A stretch of 7,212 bases of DNA. Origin: Thiobacillaceae bacterium. GTDB taxonomy: Bacteria; Pseudomonadota; Gammaproteobacteria; Burkholderiales; Thiobacillaceae. Location of the stretch: assembly GCA_012274165.1 (NCBI GenBank), contig JAAPAA010000391.1:1-7212 (forward strand), given 5' to 3'. Numbering within the stretch: the first letter of the stretch is position 1; every line of letters begins with the position of its first letter. Shown piece by piece: positions 1 through 7,212 of this stretch. Both the position numbers and the translations under genes were made by a program. The notes under the pieces were generated by a model that was not told the origin of the DNA, made no database searches, and saw nothing but the letters and a program-made list of their open reading frames with translations.

Positions 1-2
1 CC

Positions 3-80
3 CTTCACTTGTTGAAAAAAATTGCTGAACTCGAGCTTGATCTCTTTGATTGGCCACCGAGAAACCGTGGTTTGAGTTGA
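3..80 (+). CDS. Possible 3' end of a plus-strand gene
   Basis: One plus-strand frame is open from the window edge to a TGA at 78-80. It would encode about 25 residues rich in Leu, Lys and Glu, beginning LHLLKKIAELELDLFDW, which read like an amphipathic helix at a protein C-terminus. The other two plus frames stop early. If real, the gene converges on the minus-strand gene ending at 94, with only 13 bases between the stops. The stretch is too short for a family to be recognised, and a chance open frame is quite possible. Confidence 0.3.
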   Translation, partial: LHLLKKIAELELDLFDWPPRNRGLS

Positions 81-93
81 CCTGCTCCTGATC

Positions 94-1062
94 CTATTTG
101 CTAGCAGTGCTGTTGTCGCCAGTCACAGTCGATACCTTGACCGGGACCGACATGAGCGAACCTCGCAAAGTTTTGATTAACAACCTGCCATAGCGCTCGC
201 TGATCAGTTGCGCGCGTTCCATTTTTTCCGTTGTACCTTCCAGGTATCGGATGGTCCGGACTGGCTGGCCGGTTTGACCGGCGCCATCGATCGCAGCACT
301 CATCGCAATGTTCAGGGATTCTGAAAAAAGCCATGCGCTGACTTCCTTGAGTTTTTTTCCCTGATCCGCCAACCACGTTGCGGCGAGGTCTGTACTTTCC
401 TCTGCCGGGGCTATCACCCGAATGTGGCTCTGGGACCCGGCGCTTTCAGGTGCACCCGGTGCGCAGATGGAAACGACGGCATCAAGACTAAGCGTCCGTT
501 GATCCTGCGCCATCAGAAAGACAGGTGTCATTTCGATCAACCACTCGTCGCGCCCTGGCGATTCCGCGACGCCAATCAGTTTCCTGCTTGATCCCGGCAG
601 CATGCCATCGACCCAGCGACGCGCCAGTTCCTGATACGAAACAGTACTCAGTATTGGTTGATACGGATCCAGCACCTTGTCTGCAGACTCCTGCGCCTGT
701 TCTCGCTGGCTGCTTTTTTGCGCCCCGACGATCAGTGCATGCGTGATGACAGAAGCCAGAAAAACGCCCGGATTGGGCGCGGGGTACATCATGGAGCCCG
801 AGTTGACACTTGCTCCCTCGAAGTCGAGCGCCCCACTGAACACGACCCTGTCGTCTGTCGGCAATTTCAGCGTCCAATTCCGCCCGAGCGTCACCTGCCC
901 GTCAGCACGTTCCGCTCCGATTGGCCCATCGGCCAGACAGGTGTTGAGCCCGAGCGTCATTACACAGCCAACCACCCCAAGCAATGTTCCCAGCCGGCTT
1001 CGAACCCTGTTCTTGCTGCCAGGCAATTGCAGAAACATTGCCCGCGGTGCCGTCGGCATCAT
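94..1062 (-). CDS. Exported protein of unknown function, 322 aa
   Basis: I do not recognise a named family. The N-terminus has a basic stretch (Lys17, Arg19, Arg21, Arg23), then a hydrophobic core at about 24-41 and a likely signal peptidase I site at C42-L43-A44 before Asp45, so export to the periplasm or envelope is inferred. A second apolar segment at about 99-114 (GVFLASVITHALIVGA) follows a Tyr-Pro-Ala-Pro motif. After it comes a charged stretch, then DPYQPIL at about 132-138. The rest is mixed alpha/beta with no visible catalytic motif. The first ATG overlaps the stop of the upstream lipoprotein gene as ATGA and has no good ribosome binding site of its own (an AGGA lies about 22 bases away), so translational coupling is likely. 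An internal ATG at codon 9 is the alternative start. The shared operon suggests the two products work together in the envelope. Confidence 0.82.
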   Translation of the reverse strand: MMPTAPRAMFLQLPGSKNRVRSRLGTLLGVVGCVMTLGLNTCLADGPIGAERADGQVTLGRNWTLKLPTDDRVVFSGALDFEGASVNSGSMMYPAPNPGVFLASVITHALIVGAQKSSQREQAQESADKVLDPYQPILSTVSYQELARRWVDGMLPGSSRKLIGVAESPGRDEWLIEMTPVFLMAQDQRTLSLDAVVSICAPGAPESAGSQSHIRVIAPAEESTDLAATWLADQGKKLKEVSAWLFSESLNIAMSAAIDGAGQTGQPVRTIRYLEGTTEKMERAQLISERYGRLLIKTLRGSLMSVPVKVSTVTGDNSTASK

Positions 1063-1742
1063 TTGAAAATACCGACCAATTTATCCTTTCCCGTTTCCAG
1101 CGCCTGGAAATAAGCATTCGTAAGTCCTGGAAAATTGGGCGGCTCGTCCCAATCGCCATTGGTACCCTTGTCCTCACTGAACTTCTGGTACCACTCGTAT
1201 GTGTTGTTGCTCAAATTGACGAGGTAGCCCTTTACCTCGAATTCTGCGCGTGGGTCACTCGTCGGGATATATCCGGAGAACTGGCGGTACATCCCGAGCA
1301 CGGGGACGTCGAGCACCAGGATCTTGTCGATTGCGTATTTCTTCTTCAGGCCGGAAAAATCCTTGCGCGCAATGTTGGGTCCCTCGCTTGCGAAATCGGG
1401 CAGATCGTCAAGCTTGAGCTCGTCGGCAATCACCACAGCCTCGCCACCGTTTTTCCGGATCAGTTCCGCCAGCGTGGCCTTAAGCTCGGGCAGGCCTTCG
1501 GGCGGCAGTTTTTGCGTATAGCTGGTCAATGATGTATTGAGTATCGAGGCCGTGGCCATGCAAAGCAAACAATCGGCGCCCGGAAAGCGGGTGTCGGCTT
1601 TGCGTAGCGGCGTCATGACGACCCCTACCTTGCCCGACTTGGCATTGAGGGTCGATTTATTCAATTCAACAATAGACTGAATGGGCGCCGCGCAACCCAC
1701 GGCCAAAACGGCAACCCCAATCAACAACAAAATAGAACGCAT
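1059..1742 (-). CDS. Predicted outer-membrane lipoprotein, 227 aa
   Basis: The short N-terminus MRSILLLIGVAVLAVGC is a lipoprotein signal peptide. The lipobox is A-V-G-C with the modified Cys at residue 17, and the residue after it is Ala rather than Asp, which fits outer-membrane sorting. The mature part has a GVVMTPLRK strand early, a CLLC pair of cysteines, a Glu/Leu-rich helix, and a DKILVLDVPVLG strand followed by an aromatic-rich stretch (MYRQFSGYIPTSDPRAEFEVKG, split here as two motifs around Tyr-Ile-Pro). This pattern of a lipoprotein with an alternating alpha/beta domain is seen in several unnamed proteobacterial envelope families, but I cannot assign one. Start choice: a GGGGGAG sequence lies 8 bases before the ATG at 1742, whereas the in-frame ATG at 1748 is only 2 bases from it, so 1742 is preferred. 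The gene overlaps the next one by 4 bases. Confidence 0.85.
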   Translation of the reverse strand: MRSILLLIGVAVLAVGCAAPIQSIVELNKSTLNAKSGKVGVVMTPLRKADTRFPGADCLLCMATASILNTSLTSYTQKLPPEGLPELKATLAELIRKNGGEAVVIADELKLDDLPDFASEGPNIARKDFSGLKKKYAIDKILVLDVPVLGMYRQFSGYIPTSDPRAEFEVKGYLVNLSNNTYEWYQKFSEDKGTNGDWDEPPNFPGLTNAYFQALETGKDKLVGIFK

Positions 1743-1748
1743 TTTCAT

Positions 1749-2147
1749 CTCTCCCCCACAGAAAAAGTCATTGGCCCCAAAAGCCAGGTGCGCTTAACGC
1801 GCCTGCCTCAAAGAGCCAGCCTCAAATTCCGTTCCCCGCTTGTTCTATTTATTTAATTCGATTGCTTTTATTGCTGGCCCAACAATAGCAAAACTTGTTC
1901 CTTAAATACCGCCAACGCGCCAACCCATTGTTGCAACGGGGAAAATTATTAAGCAGCCGGACAAGTCAATTGGGATGTGTAAAACATCCCGACACCATTT
2001 GTCATGGCAAGGTATCGCCCCTCTTGGGTTTGCGGTCAACGGAATGAACTTGAACCCAGCCCCATGACCGTGCGGCATAATTCGCACACGGTAAACTTTC
2101 ACCCCCCGGCCTCGCAGCACAGGCCGATTCACTCTGCAGATCGAACC
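1749..2147. other. Divergent intergenic region between the lipoprotein operon and tex
   Basis: These 399 bases should hold the promoters of both divergent units, but no convincing -35/-10 pair was found on either strand. The part at about 1836-1910 is AT-rich and is the best place for promoters. A CATAAT at 2076-2081 could be a -10 for tex, but the only TTGAAC upstream is 20 bases away, which is too far. The tex reading frame stays open from an ATG at 2004, but the extra 48 codons do not resemble Tex proteins and are treated as non-coding. Confidence 0.6.
1801..1826. repeat. 12-base direct repeat with 14-base period
   Basis: GCCTGCCTCAAA at 1801-1812 is repeated as GCCAGCCTCAAA at 1815-1826, with 11 of 12 bases the same and a 2-base spacer. 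It lies about 55 bases upstream of the lipoprotein start codon, in its leader or promoter region, so it could be a regulator binding site. There is no direct evidence for this and chance cannot be excluded. Confidence 0.4.
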
Positions 2148-4505
<2,358 letters not shown>

Positions 4506-4577
4506 GGCTGGTTTACTGAATGGAAACGGGCAAGATCTGACCCCGAAGCTTTTATTCCCTACTTTGTCCCCTGTTTA

Positions 4578-4590
4578 CCGCTTCAGCGCC
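4578..4590 (+). repeat. Third copy of the CGCTTCAGCGCC core word
   Basis: CCGCTTCAGCGCC here equals tex positions 4447-4459. The overlapping 13-mer CGCTTCAGCGCCT at 4579-4591 equals 5545-5557, the first bases of the decayed tex copy. The word contains the inverted repeat CGCT-TC-AGCG. The span from 4579 to 5544 (966 bases) is thus bounded by identical 13-mers and contains exactly the control region, gene and terminator of the PEP-CTERM protein. Confidence 0.7.
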
Positions 4591-4594
4591 TGAA

Positions 4595-4623
4595 TGTCGA
4601 AAGTTTTTACATTTTCGCGAAAA
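4595..4623 (+). promoter_or_regulatory. Candidate upstream activator site with palindrome
   Basis: TGTCGAAAGTTTTTACA (4595-4611) runs directly into the perfect 12-base palindrome TTTTCGCGAAAA (4612-4623). Both lie about 110-140 bases before the predicted sigma-54 start point, the usual distance for an enhancer bound by a sigma-54 activator. PEP-CTERM genes in related bacteria are known to be controlled by the PrsK/PrsR two-component pair with RpoN. Binding of a PrsR-like protein here is an inference only. Confidence 0.4.
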
Positions 4624-4692
4624 CCCTTTTGAACGAAGAGCCGACGCCCACGCAGTCAGCACTCAGCGTGCTTGAAATTAAACAGACTTTTT

Positions 4693-4705
4693 AATCAATC
4701 ACTTC
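4693..4705 (+). promoter_or_regulatory. Possible IHF binding site
   Basis: AATCAATCACTTC matches the IHF consensus WATCAANNNNTTR at every fixed position except the last. It sits between the candidate activator site and the -24/-12 promoter, as IHF sites often do, but at about -35 it is nearer the promoter than usual. The consensus is loose, so a chance match is likely enough. Confidence 0.3.
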
Positions 4706-4707
4706 TC

Positions 4708-4723
4708 TGGCATAAGTAATGCT
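4708..4723 (+). promoter_or_regulatory. Sigma-54 (-24/-12) promoter of the PEP-CTERM gene
   Basis: TGGCATAAGTAATGCT matches the RpoN consensus TGGCAYRNNNNTTGCW at all fixed positions but one (A for the first T of TTGC). The key GG and GC are at the correct 12-base phase. Transcription would begin near 4734, giving a leader of about 92 bases before the start codon at 4826. Sigma-54 control is known for PEP-CTERM genes in several exopolysaccharide-forming betaproteobacteria, which supports the call. Confidence 0.65.
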
Positions 4724-4825
4724 TAACGATTTGGCAGGTTAGCGCGATGAAAACAAAAAATGCTGTAATCATGTCTGACCCAATATTTGATCCCATTTAT
4801 TTCTAATCAAAACAAAAGAAGACCC

Positions 4826-5440
4826 ATGTCCAAAAAACACATCGCCAAAGCTTTAATCCTCGTAGCCAGCCTAGGATTCACACTCAGTGCCCAAGCCAGC
4901 GTCATGCTACTGACCAACTCCGCGCAAATTAGCACCACCTACCTGAACACCTTCGAGTCGGTCATCAATTCCGGACCAGTGACTTGGGACTCTTCAGTGT
5001 CGCGCATCACGGCCTCCAGCGCCGCCGAATACGTAACTCCCTCGGGCGCATGGGGTCTATGGGACAACATAGACTCAATGACCGCGTCGCTTGCCAACAA
5101 GTACAACACCGTGGGCATGTACGTCGGCAACGACGACTTCGATCTTCAGTTCAACGCCATCATCACCGTCTTCGACGGTTTGACAAATCTCGGTTCAGTT
5201 CAGATTGCCGTCAACCGCAATGACTTCGCCGACCAGTTCATCGGCCTGTCCAGCACTGTGGCATTCGACGGCGTTCAGATCACCTACCAGCGCCCTCAAG
5301 CGCAAGCTTTGGGCGTCTACATCGACGACTTCCGCCTCGGTGAAGCGGCCAACTCGGTTCCGGAACCTGGATCTCTGGCTTTGATCGGTATCGGTATTGC
5401 CGGCCTAGCTGCCTCACACCGCCGCAAGCAAACAAACTGA
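4826..5440 (+). CDS. PEP-CTERM sorting domain protein, 204 aa
   Basis: This is a secreted substrate of the exosortase (EpsH/XrtA-type) system, which cleaves and anchors proteins during exopolysaccharide or floc matrix formation. The signal peptide is MSKKHIAKALILVASLGFTLSAQA, with cleavage after residue 24. The C-terminus at 178-204 is a textbook sorting signal: VPEPGSLALIGIGIAGL followed by a basic HRRK tail. Between them is a Ser/Thr/Asp-rich, probably beta-sandwich region; FDGVQITYQ and LGVYIDDFRLG near its end are typical of PEP-CTERM proteins with carbohydrate-binding-like folds. Its exact ligand is unknown. The start at 4826 is chosen over the frame's first ATG (4787) because the signal peptide begins there and an AAGAAG sequence lies about 6 bases upstream. 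No exosortase gene is in the window. The gene lies between two copies of the tex 3' end, which suggests it was inserted. Confidence 0.93.
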   Translation: MSKKHIAKALILVASLGFTLSAQASVMLLTNSAQISTTYLNTFESVINSGPVTWDSSVSRITASSAAEYVTPSGAWGLWDNIDSMTASLANKYNTVGMYVGNDDFDLQFNAIITVFDGLTNLGSVQIAVNRNDFADQFIGLSSTVAFDGVQITYQRPQAQALGVYIDDFRLGEAANSVPEPGSLALIGIGIAGLAASHRRKQTN

Positions 5441-5462
5441 TCAGTCCAAATATTCGACAGTC

Positions 5463-5492
5463 AAACGGCGGCCTTAGCCGCCGTTTCTTATT
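5463..5492 (+). terminator. Rho-independent terminator of the PEP-CTERM gene
   Basis: AAACGGCGGC (5463-5472), loop CTTA, and GCCGCCGTTT (5477-5486) form a perfect 10-bp, GC-rich stem that ends in T residues and is followed by CTTATT. It begins 23 bases after the stop codon. The A-rich left arm could also let it act on the minus strand. Confidence 0.88.
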
Positions 5493-5545
5493 GGCTTATT
5501 GATCCAGGCTCAATCTGATGCTGATGCTGCCCATTTTAGCTGTGC

Positions 5546-5639
5546 GCTTCAGCGCCTATGGGTGACGCCATGGCGGCAGCGTTTTTGAAGTTGAAGGGGT
5601 GGGGTCGGGTTGCTGGATGGCAAAAGGCAAGTCCTGACC
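5546..5639 (+). pseudogene. Decayed copy of the tex 3' end (direct repeat, copy 2)
   Basis: In the tex frame this reads ASAPMGDAMAAAFLKLKG, against ASAPVGGAMAAAFSKLKG at the end of the intact gene. Three residues differ, two codons differ silently, and the stop TGA has become TGG, so the frame runs on for 17 more codons, including that TGG, to a TGA at 5651-5653. The similarity continues 37 bases past the old stop position (27 of 37 identical). No tex sequence is visible upstream of 5545, and no start or ribosome binding site serves it, so it is a remnant and not a gene. It could be the displaced original tex end, an end brought in with the inserted segment, or a local duplication. Confidence 0.85.
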
Positions 5640-5665
5640 GCAAGGCACATTGAAAATCCAGACCA

Positions 5666-5694
5666 GCTCAAGCTGACCCTGTGGCAGCTTGAGC
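5666..5694 (-). terminator. Inverted repeat, possible terminator of the coiled-coil gene
   Basis: GCTCAAGCTG (5666-5675) and CAGCTTGAGC (5685-5694) form a perfect 10-bp stem with a 9-base loop, starting 2 bases after the stop of the minus-strand gene ending at 5697. On that strand the stem is followed by TGGTCTGGATTTT, so the T-tract is displaced and the site is a weaker intrinsic terminator than the one at 5463. Confidence 0.5.
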
Positions 5695-5696
5695 GA

Positions 5697-6086
5697 TCAG
5701 TCTTTGGCCTTCAGCGAAAGTTCGTAAATTCTCGACCGCAGTGATTTCTTCATTTCCTCGATTTCATCGTATTTGTCCAGAAGCTGATCAGCCTGCCGGG
5801 ACAGATTTTCCCCGCGCACAATTACATTTTTCTGCGCCTCGACCATCTCACCGTAGTTCGCGATCTGCCCATTCATTAGTTGAGAGGGAATGGGCATGCC
5901 ATAAAGCAGGGGTACGCTGTCGCGACGTATTTCCTGCACCATCTGGAATTGCTGATAGATCGCCTGTTGCTGCTGATTGAGCATATTCAAGGCACTGTAG
6001 AGTTTTTCCAGTTCGGCACTGTTGTCGGCGGCGGCAGCGGAAAAGCTCAATTGGAGCAGTAGCAAGGCATAAACGAAGTGGCGCAT
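5697..6086 (-). CDS. Small exported coiled-coil protein, 129 aa
   Basis: The family is not recognised. MRHFVYALLLLQLSFSAAAA is a clear signal peptide, with cleavage likely after Ala20. The mature part of about 109 residues is almost wholly helical. A first helix at about 23-55 contains NQQQQAIYQQFQ. A short break with prolines follows (SVPLLYGMPIPSQL, 57-70), then a second long charged helix at about 75-127 (MVEAQKNVIVRGENLSRQADQLLDKYDEIEEM, in two halves). This suggests a periplasmic helical hairpin. There are no cysteines in the mature protein and no catalytic motif. The frame is open upstream to an ATG at 6230, but the start at 6086 is chosen because it gives the signal peptide, has GGAGGAG 2-4 bases before it, and lies just downstream of a TATAAT box; the extra 48 codons would begin upstream of that promoter. 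Confidence 0.85.
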   Translation of the reverse strand: MRHFVYALLLLQLSFSAAAADNSAELEKLYSALNMLNQQQQAIYQQFQMVQEIRRDSVPLLYGMPIPSQLMNGQIANYGEMVEAQKNVIVRGENLSRQADQLLDKYDEIEEMKKSLRSRIYELSLKAKD

Positions 6087-6117
6087 AACTCCTCCGGTGG
6101 CTGAAGTGAATACGCCC

Positions 6118-6123
6118 ATTATA
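6118..6123 (-). promoter_or_regulatory. -10 box of the small exported protein gene
   Basis: Read on the minus strand this is a perfect TATAAT, about 31 bases before the start codon at 6086. It implies a transcript start near 6111 and a short leader holding the GGAGGAG ribosome binding site. No good -35 hexamer lies 16-18 bases upstream, so an activator may be needed. The rest of the 166-base gap to the GNAT gene (6087-6252) holds nothing else I can identify. Confidence 0.5.
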
Positions 6124-6252
6124 GAAATACACAGAAATTGTGGCGCCCACTTGCAACGATGGAGTCGTGATGGCTGCATTCCGGGGAATACAGGCGACAG
6201 AGCGCAATGAAAGGAGCTGCCCTCATTCACTCGTCACCACACTGGATCAGAG

Positions 6253-6786
6253 TTAGTTCGACCCTGATTCCTGAAATCTATCCGCATTGAATGCTTCATG
6301 GAAAGCGACGGTTCCCTGCGGAGCTTGCCCGTCGAAAGACAGCGCGAAAAAGACCTCCTGCGGCACGCCTTCAAGCACCAGTCCCGGCATGTTGATGAAT
6401 CCGAACTTCGTGTAGTAATCCGGATGTCCCACGAGACAACAGCCTTGCGCATTCATGGCTTTCAGCCGTGCCAGCCCCTCCCGTATCAGGGCTTTGCCAA
6501 CGCCTTGCCGCTGGTACGCCGGCAACACCGAAACAGGTCCAAGGCCGTACCAGCTCCGGGTGCCATCCGAAATAGTCACCGGCGAGAAGGCAATATGCCC
6601 GATCACACGGCCCTCCACTTCTGCGACAAGCGATAGCGTAAGGGCGCCGGCGGCGCGTAGTGCCGCGATGATGAACTGCTCCGTGTGATTGCTGATCTCC
6701 AGGGTCTTGAACGCGGCGACAGTCACGTCGGTTATCGCGCCCACATCGGCATCTGTTTCGGTCCTGACAACGATCTTCGGATTCAT
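6253..6786 (-). CDS. GNAT family N-acetyltransferase, YhbS-like, 177 aa
   Basis: A cytoplasmic acetyl-CoA-dependent acetyltransferase of the GNAT fold. Motif A is at about 81-105: GLGPVSVLPAYQRQGVGKAL, with the acetyl-CoA pyrophosphate-binding Q92-R-Q-G-V-G97 loop. Before it come the beta strands LSLVAEVEGRVIGHIAFSPV (51-70). Motif B is near 115-130, where HPDYYTKFGF matches the DPxYYxxFGF signature of the YhbS group. The C-terminal part includes VAFHEAF, also like YhbS. The length is normal. The substrate cannot be told from sequence; both protein and small-molecule acceptors are known for this superfamily. No strong ribosome binding site precedes the start, the nearest being AAGGAA about 17 bases away. 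It lies 68 bases downstream of the RlmN-like gene on the same strand, so co-transcription is possible but not shown. Confidence 0.92.
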   Translation of the reverse strand: MNPKIVVRTETDADVGAITDVTVAAFKTLEISNHTEQFIIAALRAAGALTLSLVAEVEGRVIGHIAFSPVTISDGTRSWYGLGPVSVLPAYQRQGVGKALIREGLARLKAMNAQGCCLVGHPDYYTKFGFINMPGLVLEGVPQEVFFALSFDGQAPQGTVAFHEAFNADRFQESGSN

Positions 6787-6854
6787 GGCGTTTTGTTTCT
6801 ATTCCTTGCGGCTCAATGTTAAAGAAAGCAATCGGCCATGCGGCGCCTTCGTCG

Positions 6855-7212
6855 TCAGGGGAAACCGACAGCCACGCCCACCACCCGCGCCCGCAACTGT
6901 CCGCACCCGCCCTCCACATCCTGCCCCGCCGAATGGCGCAGCTTGGTGAGCACGCCGCGCCGGTGCAGGCTGCGCGCCATCGCGGCCGCCCGCTCCCAGC
7001 TCGGGCGGCGGAAGTCGAAGCCGTCGACGCCCTCGACGCAGTTGTAGGGAATCAAATTCATCACCGCGTACTTTCCGGCCAGCAGTCGTACTATCCCGTC
7101 CAGCTCGGCATCGCTGTCGTTGATCCCTTCGAGCAGCGTCCACTGGTACTGGATCGGGTATCCTGTTGCACGGGCATAGCGCTCGCCCAGTTCGACACGC
7201 TCGACCGGATCG
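6855..7212 (-). CDS. RlmN-like radical SAM methyltransferase, C-terminal part
   Basis: The frame enters from the right edge (first whole codon ends at 7211) and gives the last 118 residues. Visible signatures of the RlmN/Cfr group, which methylate C2 or C8 of an adenine in 23S rRNA using a [4Fe-4S] cluster and S-adenosylmethionine, are YQWTLLEGINDSDAEL, YAVMNLIPYN, FRRPS and finally GQDVEGGCGQLRAR. The Cys of GGCGQL (codon 6903-6905) corresponds to the conserved methyl-relay cysteine of RlmN (ACGQL in E. coli). The CxxxCxxC cluster motif would lie outside the window. Only 15 residues follow this Cys, which is shorter than in E. coli RlmN. Together with GGCGQL in place of AACGQL, this suggests a second, RlmN-like paralogue found in many proteobacteria rather than classical RlmN. 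That last point is an inference. Confidence 0.85.
   Translation of the reverse strand, partial: DPVERVELGERYARATGYPIQYQWTLLEGINDSDAELDGIVRLLAGKYAVMNLIPYNCVEGVDGFDFRRPSWERAAAMARSLHRRGVLTKLRHSAGQDVEGGCGQLRARVVGVAVGFP

Larger units (their letters stand above)
4506..4825 (+). other. Leader and control region of the PEP-CTERM gene
   Basis: This 320-base stretch is clearly richer in A and T than tex. It holds the tail of repeat copy 1 (to 4542), a third copy of the CGCTTCAGCGCC word, a candidate activator site, a TTTTCGCGAAAA palindrome, a possible IHF site and a sigma-54-like promoter, each listed separately. The word TCTGACCC occurs at 4536-4543 and again at 4774-4781. No hairpin terminator for tex was seen, so read-through from tex into the PEP-CTERM gene is possible. 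Confidence 0.6.

Noticed and set aside
62..73. AAACCGTGGTTT inverted repeat near the left edge, considered as a terminator
   Set aside because: The arms are only 5 bases, there is no room for a loop and no T-run follows.
984..1532. Plus-strand open frame of 182 codons opposite the exported-protein pair
   Set aside because: It lies antisense to two genes with clear signal peptides and an ATGA junction, and it shows no domain of its own.
2049..2065. CTTGAA followed by CCCCAT, resembling a sigma-32 heat-shock promoter before tex
   Set aside because: The two boxes are only 5 bases apart, whereas sigma-32 promoters need about 13-15.
2004..2147. Upstream extension of tex by 48 codons
   Set aside because: The extra residues are unlike Tex N-termini, which begin at or next to the MLPSIEHRLAAEI segment; no ribosome binding site supports 2004.
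4732..4746. Second TGGCA word considered as another -24 box
   Set aside because: The base pair 12 positions downstream is CG, not the required GC, so the -12 element is missing.
6087..6230. N-terminal extension of the small exported protein to an ATG at 6230
   Set aside because: It would bury the signal peptide 48 residues inside the protein and place the start upstream of the TATAAT box; the GGAGGAG site points to 6086.

Overview
The window looks like chromosomal DNA from a betaproteobacterium, possibly near Nitrosomonadales, Rhodocyclales or Burkholderiales. The reasons are GC-rich coding DNA with strong third-position GC, a Tex protein very close to the proteobacterial form, a PEP-CTERM exosortase substrate with a sigma-54-type promoter, and an RlmN-like radical SAM gene. 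The taxon is an inference; there is no rRNA or tRNA here.

Left part (1-2147). Two exported proteins of unknown function are encoded on the minus strand as a tight pair: a lipoprotein (1742 to 1059) and a larger signal-peptide protein (1062 to 94). They overlap by an ATGA stop/start junction. A possible 3' end of a plus-strand gene lies at 3-80. About 400 bases without a gene separate the pair from the divergent tex gene and hold a 12-base direct repeat.

Middle (2148-5696). tex is complete at 785 codons. Behind it, on the same strand, sits an orphan PEP-CTERM protein gene (4826-5440). It has a sigma-54-like -24/-12 element, candidate upstream activator and IHF sites, and a strong terminator. 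After that terminator the last 57 bases of tex plus about 37 bases of its downstream flank occur a second time (5546-5639), ungapped at about 83% identity and with the stop codon lost. The PEP-CTERM gene and its control elements therefore lie between an intact tex end and a decayed copy of it. The core word CGCTTCAGCGCC also occurs a third time, just upstream of the regulatory region. This arrangement looks like insertion of a gene cassette at the 3' end of a housekeeping gene and is the most unusual feature of the window. No integrase or transposase gene is visible.

Right part (5697-7212). Three minus-strand genes follow: a small exported coiled-coil protein with its own TATAAT-type promoter, a YhbS-like GNAT acetyltransferase, and the 3' part of an RlmN-like radical SAM methyltransferase that runs off the window. 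Apart from the overlapping pair at the left, the genes do not form an obvious shared pathway.
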